Shown: in pieces, positions 24,064 through 34,371 of the stretch
Layout: the number at the start of each line of letters is the position of its first letter
Position numbering within the stretch: the stretch's first letter is position 1
Source of the DNA: Nemertoderma westbladi
Taxonomy: Eukaryota > Xenacoelomorpha > Nemertodermatida > Nemertodermatidae
Direction: 5' to 3'
Length of the DNA: 64,000 nt
Assembly: GCA_032718475.1 (NCBI GenBank)
Contig: JAUCBJ010008394.1
Location: 101,786 to 165,785, forward strand
The notes under the pieces: model-generated
What the model saw: the letters and a program-made list of their open reading frames with translations, nothing else
What the model was told of the DNA's origin: nothing
The model's database searches: none
Program-made: the position numbers and the translations under genes

Positions 24064-25371
24064 ATGTCAGATGAAGAGGTTCCCATAATCTCAAGTTCAA
24101 TGAATAATAGTTGTTCAAATGAAAATTACCATCGGAAAGGATGGAGACTTTATATATTAGTGGCTATGTTGCTGAGTATTCAAGCAATACCAGGTTGGTG
24201 TCATAATCTATTGGAGTCCTTCTTCCCAATCGTTGTTGAAGAACGAGGTTGGTCAAAAACTCTGATTGGTGCATTACTCTCAACGTTTTCAATGGTGAGG
24301 CTTACAATTTTTATTACTTGCCCTCATTCTATCAACAATTGGGGAACTCATATCTCTTTGGGTCTATTTGGAATCATTGGAGCTGTTTCCCAGTTAGCAT
24401 TTGGGTTTGTAGAATATATCCCAAATAATAATAATGGATTACATATATTCGCATGTTTTTCATTGCGCATCATAGAAGCTGTTGGTCTCAACATCAGTTT
24501 TATGTATTCATTCAGTATATTGATGGAATTGTGGCCCACACAAAGAACTTTATTAGTCAGTGTAGCGGTTGTTATTGGCAACCTAGGATTCATGGTTGCA
24601 CCAGGTTTTGGTTCTACAGTTTTTGCTGCTTTGGGTTTTGAATTTCCATTCATAATATCAAGTTTGATGTTTCTCATTTTCATCCTTTACAGCTGGATGG
24701 AGTCACCAGATTACATTCAAGACAGATGTGAATTAAAAGAAGCCAGACCAACTTACCTTGGAGTTCTGAAGAATCCAGCAATAACTCTTATATTTATTTT
24801 GAGTGCATATTTTAGAATAGCTTCATCATTTACAGTTGCCAACTATGCTGCTTACATTCATCACACTTACAATGTGAACCAGTATAATATTGGTCAGATA
24901 TATATGATCTATCCTAGCACTCAATTATTCACAGGTATTATAATGAGTTTATTGATGAAGAACTTGAGGACTATCTTCCCTACTGTATTTGGTGTAATTA
25001 TAATAGCAGTCTCAATGCAACTAATAGGCCCTACAGAACTTCTCGGTTTACCTCATTATCTCCCCGTCTCTGTTACTGGATGCACTCTCCTTGGATTTGG
25101 TACAGGTTTATACATGACCCCTGCATTGGAAACGCAAACACAACTGGCTGTGAAGGTTTGTGGTTATCCAGACAACGTCGACACAAGATCTCTCCTCCAA
25201 CAAATGTATCGAATATCACTGTCTATTGGAACCATTATAGGTCCCATTTTTGGCGGATTTCTCAATGATAATTTAGGAATGCAAACTGCTTGTTCGCTTC
25301 TCAGTCTGTTGGGGTTGCCTTTTCTCTTCTCTTTAGTGGCTGTATGGGTATTGAGATTCCAAGTTGACTAG
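24064..25371 (+). CDS. MFS transporter, copy alpha-1 (SLC18B1-like)
   Basis: A 435-residue, single-exon membrane protein. It has a short polar N-terminus (1-26), then two sets of about six hydrophobic segments separated by a charged loop (about 213-235, DRCELKEARPTYLGVLKNPA). That is the 12-helix plan of the major facilitator superfamily, secondary transporters of small solutes. VAPGFGS (178-184) and IGTIIGPIFGGFL (388-400) sit where MFS antiporters carry their helix 5 and helix 11 Gly/Pro motifs. The latter, together with the preceding YPDNVDTRSLLQQMYRIS, resembles SLC18B1-type polyamine/amine exchangers. The usual DRxGRR loop between helices 2 and 3 is replaced by CPHSINNWGTH. The start is the first ATG of the frame, just after TATA-like sequence. 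Substrate is unknown. It differs from alpha-2 by two residues (E5Q, F432C). Confidence 0.85.
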   Translation: MSDEEVPIISSSMNNSCSNENYHRKGWRLYILVAMLLSIQAIPGWCHNLLESFFPIVVEERGWSKTLIGALLSTFSMVRLTIFITCPHSINNWGTHISLGLFGIIGAVSQLAFGFVEYIPNNNNGLHIFACFSLRIIEAVGLNISFMYSFSILMELWPTQRTLLVSVAVVIGNLGFMVAPGFGSTVFAALGFEFPFIISSLMFLIFILYSWMESPDYIQDRCELKEARPTYLGVLKNPAITLIFILSAYFRIASSFTVANYAAYIHHTYNVNQYNIGQIYMIYPSTQLFTGIIMSLLMKNLRTIFPTVFGVIIIAVSMQLIGPTELLGLPHYLPVSVTGCTLLGFGTGLYMTPALETQTQLAVKVCGYPDNVDTRSLLQQMYRISLSIGTIIGPIFGGFLNDNLGMQTACSLLSLLGLPFLFSLVAVWVLRFQVD

Positions 25372-25739
25372 GTGAAATTTATCCAATTGATTATACACTT
25401 TGTGCTTTAGACCTTTCTGAATGATAAACTTAATTATATTGTAGTTTCATTCTAGATATTGCAAAAACCGGAATTATTTTGTAGGTTTTATTCTAATAAG
25501 TCATTCATTTAAACAATCCATTTAGATATTTAATTTTTTGAGAAAAACCATACATAATATTCAGGAACATATTAGGCATCATGACATGGTTGTATTGTAT
25601 TGCTTGCCCCCAACTTTGGGTTCTCTATTTGGTGCTGCCTAACATGATCACAAATATTTTGTATTTTGTGTTCAACTTATATCCCATTAAAAGAGGGCCG
25701 AAATAATGAATCAACAATATATGATAAGGTGCTTGTTAC

Positions 25740-25915
25740 CCTTAGAAACAGGGAAATGTATACCTACCAAACTCCAGAGAAGCATTAAAATCCTGTCCAA
25801 TCATAAAGGGAATGGGTTAGATCCCTACCCAGTTATTGACTACAGTGTACCGCGAAACTAGCATGGAATCACTCTCCTTGTTGTAGCTTCCAAAATATAC
25901 AACAATATATTTTAT
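25740..25915 (+). mobile_element. Decayed LINE-B-like RT fragment
   Basis: An old fragment readable as ETGKC.PTKLQRSIKILSNHK followed by traces of the NYRGI region. It matches LINE-B 2180-2460 with many changes. Copies are carried along by the duplication at about 44067-44242 and 47312-47500. Confidence 0.7.
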
Positions 25916-26192
25916 TAGCAAGTCGTTAGACTTGATTACTGTAAGAAAAAAAAGCTACTGACTACTGACCTAGAGCAAAAACGGCTCTTACGATTTTGAT
26001 AAAATTTTGCAGGAACCATGAAAATAGATTTCAATGGGTACTTGTGCAATCGCGGTTTAAATTGAAACCAGCCAGACAAGTAAGCAAACATTAACTGGTT
26101 TAGCTGGCTATTACAGTCTCAGCTGAATAACTCTTCCCAATGCATCCTTTGGGAAAATCTACTCACTCTGCTATGTTAGACTGCTATGCCCT

Positions 26193-26923
26193 CCAGAACT
26201 CCAGAAAGACCAAAATTTTGACAGTTAACTTTGAAAGTCCTCAGCAAGTCTCTGATCGGATGAGCATAAGCTCAAAAGATGGTATGCTTGAGCATGTGGA
26301 TGACTTCTGTTACCTGGGATCATGGATCCGGAAGACAGGTGAGGACCTTCGAATACGTAAGGGAAAGGCATGGGCAGCCTTGAATAGGCTTTCCAGGATT
26401 TGGAAGTCACCGAGAATTAATCGGAAACTTAAGGTCCGATTATTTAGAGCAGCAGTAGTTCCAGTACTCCTCTATGGGAGTCCATGCTGGGCTGTAACTG
26501 CTGAGGACACCAAATCTCTGGATGGTACATTCACAAGAATGCTACGCCGGGTTCATTGTGTCAAGTACAATGCACACATCTCCAACGAGACACTATATAA
26601 CATTGGAGGTATCTCATTGGTTCCCCCAAGCTTGACACTAGAACAATCGCCTCCGCTTTGCAGGACATTGCTTTCGCCGTGAGGACCAGCCAGTGCATAA
26701 TCTTGTACTTTGGCAGCCTCATGGAGTGAATAAGCATGGTGGACAGCCCATGACTTTCTTGAGACGCATCTTAAAGGACACTGGCCTTGAAGATGCGGAT
26801 AATCTAGCAAATGTCATGGGTGATAGGGAGTTGTGGCGGTGCAATTTTGTCGATGAGCCGGCACACCATTCCTAAAAATGCAGCTGCAATGCAGCATGCC
26901 GATCCTAGTAGTAGTAGTAGTAG
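26193..26923 (+). mobile_element. LINE-A, 5'-truncated, downstream of MFS alpha-1
   Basis: Encodes the RT C-terminal part (FCYLGSWIRKTGEDLRIRKG ... LLYGSPCWAVTAED ... LRRVHCVKYNAHISNETLYN), a frameshift near 26650, then the usual C-terminal tail and (TAG)n. The target-site duplication TATGCCCT at 26185-26192 and 26924-26931 is intact, so this is an unrearranged insertion and the reference for the copies at 44520 and 47761. Confidence 0.92.
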
Positions 26924-27176
26924 TATGCCCTGGATTCAATAAAAGCGAATGTCTATTACAGTGAATGGCGAGCTGAATGACTTGTTAGTTATACAGTTTA
27001 TTATATAGTATAGTATTATATATATTATTATTATATATTATATTATACACTAAATTAGTTACACTGTTACTGTTAGTTACACAGTGTGTTCGCTACTATT
27101 GATCTCATCTAATAATAATTGTTTTATTTTGAAATCTTTGTACCAACATTAATACTGTAGAGGCTGTATGCTTATA

Positions 27177-27733
27177 TAGTGGGGTCGTTTAAGGCTGAAA
27201 TATAGCAAAATCGTTAATTGCCGGACAAAAGCATGAAAATGTGACTATATATGGAAAAAAAGTGTAGATTAATCTGAGCCTGTGTACCAAAACAATTGAC
27301 TACTTCCCTAGCAACAGGGTGACTTTTTCATAGCAACCGGATACTTTTGGTCGTATCTGTTATTGAAACTCGCCATATAGAAAAATTACGATTATATTAC
27401 TGGGTTGGTTTAAAAATAGAAGTCGAGTACACGTTCCCATAGCAACAAGGTGACCTTTCCCTAGCAACCGTTGTATATTTAATGTAATTATGATTGAAAC
27501 TTGGGATAAATAACCTGGCTAGCAATAGAAGATGGTTAATAGTGACATTTGCGCTAAAAAACTTTCCCATGGCAACAGGGTTGACATTTCCCTAGCAACC
27601 GCTGTATATTTATTGAAATTGTGATTGAAACTTGGGATAAACAACATGTCTAGCAATAGAAGATGGTTATTAGTGACATCGGCGCTGATACATGTTTCCT
27701 TAGCAACAAGGTGACCTTTCCCTAGCAACTGCC
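27177..27733 (+). repeat. Left long terminal inverted repeat
   Basis: After a ~115-bp unique end, it consists of about four tandem ~130-bp units, each with a TTGGGATAA-type core (GATTGAAACTTGGGATAA) and paired YCCYTAGCAAC motifs about 30 bp apart. One site, GTTCCCATAGCAAC at 27433-27446, fits the palindromic RFX X-box consensus fully; seven others fit the CATAGCAAC/CCTAGCAAC half. Confidence 0.85.
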
Positions 27734-27793
27734 AGCAATTCTGATTGAAACTTGGGATCATGTTGGGATAATCAACCTGTATAGCAATATAAG

Positions 27794-28099
27794 GCCCATG
27801 TGAAGAATACCAGACTTTCTGCTGTTATATTTCACTTTGCAGTTACTCCCTTGTGAAGTATACCAGGTTTTCACCAAGACCACAGGTTACTGACCAAAAC
27901 CACAGGACCACAGGCTGAATCTAACCAAAACAAGAAACGAATTAGTATACGTAAAGGTTATAAGACAGAAATAAGCGCTATAAAACATTTAAAAAAGATA
28001 AATTTAAAAAAGTAAAATAAAAAATCTTCATATATAAAATTCCAATAAAAAGTCGACCGAAAAGTGAAATCCTGGTATTCTTCACGTGCGGCATGGGCG
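27794..28099. mobile_element. 306-bp MITE, hAT-like, nested in the long-TIR element
   Basis: Flanked by the 8-bp direct repeat AATATAAG (27786-27793 and 28100-28107). The ends are imperfect inverted repeats: GCCCATGTGAAGAATACCAG on the left and CTGGTATTCTTCACGTGC plus GGCATGGGC on the right. An 8-bp duplication points to the hAT superfamily. No coding capacity. Confidence 0.75.
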
Positions 28100-28107
28100 A
28101 ATATAAG

Positions 28108-28699
28108 ATTATTAGTAGTTATATTAGAGTTGATTGATACACGTTTCCATAAAAATATTTAACTTTATGGGAATAATGTGTGTTTATAAAACTACAGTGT
28201 AAAAGTACAGTTAAAAATCCAAAAATGTAGCCACGGGCGGTGCTGACCCCATAATAATAATAATATAATAATACAATATGGATATATTTCTCTAAAAAAT
28301 CTGTAAGAACTACTGTACTTCCAACTTCAACAATTTGTTTACTATTTCACTCGCCAGGCCCAGATGTAATACGGTTTTAGAACATCGTCATGCTCTGAAA
28401 GGAGGCCAGAGGAACAAGATATCCTTGGCAATAACTTAAATCGTTCTAGAATGTTTCGCATATAATGAAAACAAACATAGATAAATATAATACCAATACT
28501 ACCGGTAGCTGTTCTTGTATTTTATTCGTGTAGGAAAATGGTCAATAATCAGAGTGGAATATAATAGTCATAGTCATTTTGCGATTCTAGAATTAGAATT
28601 ATGATACAGAATACTACATCATGGTACTAGTGAGCTGGTTATTGCTTATTCCCTCGAAATTCACATTATGTAACTTTTGTTTTGGTTTGTGGTTTGCAC
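28108..28699. other. Interior of the long-TIR element, no gene seen
   Basis: AT-rich sequence between the two nested MITEs; nothing recognised. Confidence 0.5.
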
Positions 28700-28701
28700 T
28701 A

Positions 28702-29268
28702 CTTCGCCCTGTCGACAGCCTCTGTCAATTTTTTTAACCATTAATTTTTTTGTGTTTTTCAATGTTTTTTTTGATAATGGTGAATGTTCTAGAACCTTAA
28801 TAGATATTTTTTTTAATAGCAACTAGCGTTTTTCTACTAGCTAGCATTTTTTGAAAATAAAAAAAAAATGTTTGTTAACAGTATTAATTAGCTAGCGTTT
28901 TTATGAAGGAAGTGGCTTTTTTACTACAGTAGCTAGTAATAGTAAGTATTTAAGATGTTTAAAACTGATTTTTTTAATGTTACGTTAATTATAGGTGTGA
29001 TTGGTTGGTAAACAAGCCTATATTATTTATGGGTTTTATTTTATTATTCTTTCCAGCGACACTTTGATGAATTTAGACTCAGAAAACTGTACCGATGTTC
29101 AAATAATCTCAAACGATGTTTAATATAAACTATAAACTGTTATAATATCATCAATATTTATATCTACTAAATGTTCTAGAAATTATTTTTTCACCAATAC
29201 CAAAAAAGCATTAAAAAACTCTAAAAAGGACTGGTGAAAAAATGGCAGGGGGTGTCGAGAGGGCGAAG
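28702..29268. mobile_element. 567-bp MITE with TA target site, nested in the long-TIR element
   Basis: Imperfect inverted repeats of up to ~90 bp: CTTCGCCCTGTCGACAGCC on the left, mirrored by GGTGTCGAGAGGGCGAAG on the right, with weaker pairing further in (TTCTAGAA on both sides). TA lies at both borders (28700-28701 and 29269-29270), which suits Tc1/mariner-type insertion. No open frame. Confidence 0.7.
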
Positions 29269-29689
29269 TATGTAGTTCCAATTTATTAATGGGAATTAAT
29301 TACCCTGTACAAATTTATTCTGTTGTTCTGGAACATAGTGTGAACTCATTACACGTTTAATTTTTGTGGTAGCTAATGTTTTCGATGGTCGCTAGTCTGT
29401 TTTTCATTATAGCTATAAAATTATTGTTATATAGCCTATTATTATTATAATCTATAAAATAAAATAAAAATTTTTATAATTTCAAAAAAGGCCATGTAAT
29501 ACCTCCAAAAGGTATTAAGCTTTAAAACAGCTTTTAAAAATAGCCGAATAATATTGAAACGGGCTACACTACTACCAATGTGATGTCTTAACATTCATTA
29601 CCATTTACCTACTGTACAAACATGATACTATAAATTTGGTGAGAATAGTTTACTAGTAGTTGAACCTAAAACCTCGAGTTTGTAAATCA

Positions 29690-31182
29690 ATGGAGACCCT
29701 TCTAGACTTTAGTAAATGTATTATATGTCAGAAAACTTCCGCAGAAAAAACTTAATAACCCATGCAATACACCAGCTTCTGAAGAAATCATCGGAATATA
29801 TGAGCGTTTGCTTGACAATGTCAATCAATTTAGAGACATTGGAATGTTACCAATCGAATTAAGTTTCAGTGCAGAAACCAAGGCATTTTCTCTGCTCAGA
29901 AATGTTGCCAAGTGGCACCATTCTTGTCGGTTGGTTTTTTGCAATAACAAACTGGAACGTAAATTAAACAAACGAAATCAATTGCAGCGTCCTTCACAAA
30001 GTATGGCGAATTCAAAATAATATATATGATGATGTTAAGCGGCAGAAAAGAACCCAGTTACATAATAATAAAGCTTGTATCTTTTGTGAAGGTGACTCTG
30101 GCGACTTACATGACTATTCCACGCTAAATGCACAACAAAATTTGTCAAACATGGCAAATGATATGAATGATTTTCAAATGTTACGTAAGGGTAGGGTGGT
30201 GGCGACTTTGTAGCGAGTGGTGCAAAATATCATATATAATTCCTTACAAAATACAGAAATACGCATAGATAATTTCTTCGTGACAGGACAAAGAATGGCA
30301 AATCAATAATTGTTGAGGAATCAATAATAACACAATCTAGTGCATTCAATGATCTTGTTAATCATATTGAAGAGTCAGTGGAGAGTGGAACAAGTGTGTT
30401 TAAGCTAGCAGAGCTACATAAAATATTGTCAGATCGATTCGAAGAACTGGGATACTATGTCTCAGTGAATAAAACTCACCTAAAGGATGACATTATTCAA
30501 CATTTCAAACAATATAATGTTCAGGTTGTTTCTGATGGGAAAAATGTAATTGTGTAATTGTGATTGTAATTATGTAATTGTGTGTTTCCAGAATCGATGA
30601 TAGAAATGACCATGGCGGCATTTTCAGTACGTGATGTTGATGCTGATTTATCCATATTGTCAAAAGCTGCAAATATATGTCGATATCATTTATTGCAACA
30701 TGAAGTTCCATCATTTTCTGGCACCTTTTCCGATTCATGCCAAATAGATCTCCTCGTAATCTCCAACTTCTAATATCCATGCTCTTGTATGGTTCTGGTA
30801 TTAACATTGATGCTGAGATTTCACAGGAAGGACTCACAATTTCTCAGATAATCACTTATAAATATAATTATAAACAATCTAGGACACAGTCAGTTGGAGG
30901 TCTCCATGTTCGGCATTGTACAAAGAGGAAACCAGCATTACCACAATATATTGGATTAAAAATTCATAGCACCACCCGGAGCAAAGTATTGATAGACCAA
31001 ATACATTCACTTGGGATATGTTTATCATATGATCGGATATTGCAAATAGAAAACTCTATCGCATGTACAGTTGCTGAACGAGCACAAATTGATGATGATA
31101 TTGTTTGCCCTATCAATTTACGTAATGGATTATTTACAACTGGAGCATTTGACAATATTGATGTGATTTACACTAAATTTCA
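29690..31182 (+). pseudogene. Decayed zinc-motif protein gene carried by the long-TIR element
   Basis: Blocks read in order across all three frames. Block 1 is METLLDFSKCIICQK, a CxxC pair, and is followed by a stop. Block 2 runs to KWHHSCRLVF, an HxxxC pair completing a C2HC-type finger. Block 3 is ACIFCEGDSGDLHDYS ... MANDMNDFQML, then GGDFVASGAKYH after a one-base shift. Block 4 is a ~75-residue helical stretch (SSAFNDLVNHIEESVESGTS ... VSVNKTHLKDDIIQHFKQYN). Block 5 is SMIEMTMAAFSVRDVDADLS and a further shift. Block 6 is SPRNLQLLISMLLYGSGINI ... ACTVAERAQIDDDIVCPINL RNGLFTTGAFDNID. This succession resembles a widespread, functionally undescribed family of long proteins in cnidarians, molluscs and other invertebrates. 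The resemblance stops within about ten residues of the right inverted repeat, so the gene's 3' part is gone. At least three frameshifts or stops make it non-functional. Confidence 0.65.
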
Positions 31183-31727
31183 GGCAGTTCCTAGGGAAAG
31201 GTCACCTTGTTGCTATGGACATGTGTATCAGCGCCAATGTTATTACTAACAATCTTCTATTGCTAGACAAGTTGATTATCCCAAGTTTCAATCATAATTT
31301 CATTAAATATACAGTGGTTGCTAGGGAAAGGTCACCCTGTTAGAAAGGAAACGTGTATCAGCGCCTATGTCATTACTAACCATCTTCTATTGCTAGTCAG
31401 GTTGATTATCCCAAGTTTCAATCATAATTCCATTAAATATAGAGCGGTTGCTAGGTAAAGGTCTCCTTGTTGCTATGGAAACGTGTACAGACTTATATTA
31501 TAAACTAACCCAGTTATATAATCGTAATTTTTCTATATGGCGAGTTTCAATAACAGAAATGACCAATTTTACCCGGTTGCTATGAAAAAGTCACCCTGTT
31601 GCTAGGGAAGTTGTCAATTTTTTTGGTACACAGGCTCAGATTAATCTACACATTTTTTTACATATATAGTCACATTTTCATGCTTTTGTCCGGCAATTAA
31701 CGATTTTCACCTTAAGCGACCCCACTA
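31183..31727 (-). repeat. Right long terminal inverted repeat
   Basis: Reverse complement of 27177-27733 with the same ~130-bp unit structure. It holds the perfect X-box GTTGCTATGGAAAC at 31469-31482 and about seven partial sites. The reading frame of the internal pseudogene runs into it and ends at 31247-31249. Confidence 0.85.
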
Positions 31728-32290
31728 ATAAGCTATGCTCATAATATAGCTATGCTATATGCTCATAATGATTCTCCATAAATCGTTTAACATTATAGTT
31801 TGAAATATAAAAATATGTTATAATAATAATATAATTGTTGTATTTAATTAATATCGTGGTTTACATTGAACAGTGTAAATTGTTAATCGCGGTTTACATT
31901 GAAACATCTCAACTTGTTTTATTTATTACAAAAATAAGAACGAATTTGTCTTATCACTTCTTGTGCGCGATTGTATTGAATTCATGTCAACTGCTGTTAT
32001 TATGCTGACTACTCTATCCGATAGAACAAAATAATCATTTTGCTAACTGCTCTCTCTCTATCTTCTATAATCACAACAGCTTTTATAATGCATTAGATGA
32101 TTGCAACATAATAATTATAGTTTGAAGTTGTCTAGAAACTTTTTCGTACACCACCGGGACTACCCTCACACTAATTGATTATCAGACAGAACAAAAAGCT
32201 TTTTCTTGACTCGTACTGTCTCCTACGACTTAGTTCACGGGCCGCTAGGCTCGTCTCTAGTAAATAATTAGTCCTGATTTAGAGATACTA
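31728..32290. other. No gene recognised
   Basis: AT-rich flank of the long-TIR element; no coding or repeat signal identified. Confidence 0.5.
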
Positions 32291-32294
32291 CTGC

Positions 32295-32495
32295 CAATGA
32301 GACAAAACGGATTTTGACCAAATAGATCACAATAGCTCAGATACTGTACTAGCTCTAGAGACTGTTTGAAAGAATTGAGTCAACGAGCCATCCTGCAGTT
32401 CTGACCTTATGGAGCATTCGACCCCATCCATAGAGGTAAAATTGAGAATATCTTATGAGCATATAGAATGCCACAAGTAATCAATGCAACTTCGT
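32295..32495 (+). mobile_element. Decayed LINE-B RT fragment
   Basis: Reads as remnants of QNGF.PNRS, a KELSQR stretch and AFDPIHRGKI.NIL, matching LINE-B 2510-2720 with several indels. No target-site duplication or tail was found, so this is an old fragment. Confidence 0.75.
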
Positions 32496-32587
32496 GGATA
32501 TCTAATTTATAGATGCAATGGCGCATGTTTATCGTTCCTGAAGTAGCAGTGGTCACCAAAATTGATATGTTGTCTATGAGGGTGATG

Positions 32588-32960
32588 TGGGGCGAGACAT
32601 GTAGTCGGCGAGCCTTGGCATACGGTTCATATAGGGCAAATGGGGAATGTCCGTCTGTCTGTCTGTCCGTCTGTCTGGTAAATGTTTGAACGCGAATTTC
32701 TTGGCATCGCTGATTCGAAATTGAACCAAACTTAGTAGGTCAGTAGTAGAGGGAAAGTTTAGAAAATTTGTAAAGTTTGGTGAAAATCATGCAGTCTGAC
32801 GTCAGCTACGACAGATTATGTGGTTTTTAGAAAATGTTAAATTTCTCGGGAACGCCTCATTTTCCAGAGCTGAAATTTTGGTTGCTTGTAGAGAATCATA
32901 AAGTTTATCTTCTACGAAATTGAAAAGTTAAGACATTTAATCAGGGATTGGCTAGAGATT
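32588..32960. repeat. Dispersed repeat with GTCT-rich start
   Basis: Begins GGGGCGAGACATGTAG, has a GTCTGTCTGTCTGTCC run at about 32650, then CCAAACTTAGTAGGTC and AAAGTTTAGAAAATTT. The region 62236-62520 has the same order of elements (GGGGCGAGCGACG, a TCTGTTG run, CAAACTTGGTAC, AAAGTTTAGAAATTTT). They are probably two diverged members of one family. Confidence 0.5.
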
Positions 32961-33037
32961 CCGAAGTAATGACATAGGCCTACCGGTACGGTACTGCTGT
33001 ACTGTACAAGAACGAAATTGCAGAATAATTTTGTCAT

Positions 33038-33302
33038 GTCGCAGTGTCCGAGTGGATACGGCGCCTGAACTTCTTACACAATAGTGTTTGGTGGTGCAGG
33101 TTCGAATCCGACTAAAGGCTGTAGAAATTTCGCACTGTTGTGTCCCTAGGCAAGACACTTTAGACATTAGTGCCTACGCCAGCCCAGCGGTATAATGGGA
33201 ACCTGGCTTTGCTGGGGTAATGATAATAAAAGCGCTTTGAGTATGCTGAGCGTAGAAAAGCGCTATATATAAATAACCAATATTATTATTATTATTATTA
33301 TT
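33038..33302 (+). mobile_element. tRNA-derived SINE, complete, unit 1
   Basis: A class II (Ser/Leu-like) tRNA head carries an A box region TGTCCGAGTGG and a B box GGTTCGAATCC. A central body follows (TGTGTCCCTAGGCAAGACAC, GGAACCTGGCTTTGC), then the tail AAAGCGCTTTGAGTATGCTG ... AAAAGCGCTATATATAAATA and (ATT)n. This tail is of the type shared by V-SINE-like SINEs and L2-clade LINEs, which would supply the machinery. The copy in unit 2 (48547-48790) lacks the tRNA head. Confidence 0.88.
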
Positions 33303-33840
33303 AATAATTTGACACCACCTAGCGGATTAATATATAATTGTATATCGATGGAATACATTTTATAGCATGGGGTATAGGGTCCGAGCCACGAAGTTGGCGG
33401 AGCCTTTGCGAACTGAAGCTATCTCTTAGGGGGGTAGGTCAATTATGGCAAATAGTTCATTCAATAATGGTACTGTATGTCATCATCGTCGCTACCTACG
33501 ATTTTGACTTACTTATAACTTCGTCGGATTTAAAGCTTTCTAGTCTAAAATTAGTAGGCATCAATAAGACCATAAGTTTTGTTTTTTTTAGGGACTTCCA
33601 GACACCATCAAATCCTCAGTCTCTCGCTAGGAGGGCTACATGTCTAGATATTTAATATCCTCCTATTTTCTTTGCTTTAAACCCGTTCTAGCTGAAACTT
33701 GGCATATTTGTACTAGACCATTAACCGTGTCGTTAAAAAATTTATAATGTTAGCATATGCTGATTTCGCCCTTTTCGGGTGTCCTCAGCGGTTCATTATT
33801 CTTGATTGTAATTATAGCATAAAACAAACACAATTTAAAT
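33303..33840. other. No gene recognised
   Basis: Non-coding part of the SINE-rich block. From about 33536 to 34080 it has no counterpart in unit 2, which joins directly at AAAGCTT/TCATATCATG. Confidence 0.5.
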
Positions 33841-33846
33841 ATAATA

Positions 33847-33945
33847 AAATGGAAGAACATATAATAATGCTGTTGGGTGGCTACCGGTGTCTGACAGGAT
33901 ACACCAGTAGTGACCCAACACCAATATGATATGTTCTGCCATTTT
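33847..33945. repeat. ~99-nt near-perfect hairpin
   Basis: The outer arms AAAATGGAAGAACATATAAT... (33847-33878) and its inverse near 33913-33945 pair over about 32 bp. The inner part CTACCGGTGTC/GATACACCAGTAG pairs further, leaving a very short loop. This could be a small foldback MITE or a hairpin-RNA precursor; there is no expression evidence in sequence alone. Confidence 0.65.
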
Positions 33946-34371
33946 AAATGGTGGCGTACATTAAGTAAATTACCTGTAAAAGTGATGTAACAAATTCAAT
34001 AGATAGAATCGGCTTCCAAAAAGTCAAGCTCACCATCTCCCAAATCCAACCGAATCTTCACTTTTCCAGCCAATTCTTCATATCATGGCAATCTTGTTTC
34101 GTAAATGGCAAAAGTCCTTTCTCAGATTGCTATAGCTGCATTTTATTATGAGTTTCCAACTTTTGAATTTTTTGGATCTATCACCTTACAATCCTTACAC
34201 CCTTACAAACCTTACACCTTGCAAAATCTCTCAAAACTAAAAGCGATGAAACTAGTGATCGCAAATTTTGATCCAACTCTCTTTATGACCCTTTTCATTG
34301 CCTAATGCAACCTATTACTACAATGTTTTGCATCATTTTAAACATAATATTCTAGTGTTATAATGTGGAAC

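Larger units (their letters stand above)
27177..31727. mobile_element. 4.55-kb element with ~550-bp terminal inverted repeats
   Basis: The ends read TAGTGGGGTCG...CGACCCCACTA, and the inverted repeats continue for about 557 bp (27177-27733) and 545 bp (31183-31727). The interior holds a decayed gene (29690-31182) and two nested MITEs. The outward flanks are partly palindromic (GCTTAT / ATAAGC), so a target-site duplication cannot be fixed. The organisation is that of a DNA transposon or a Foldback-like element; no recognised transposase superfamily catalytic motif is visible. The element lies in the spacer that is absent from unit 2. Confidence 0.82.

Noticed and set aside
29808-31249. Separate small host genes (70, 63 and 170 aa frames)
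   Set aside because: They are pieces of one decayed gene read in successive frames inside the long-TIR element, not independent genes.
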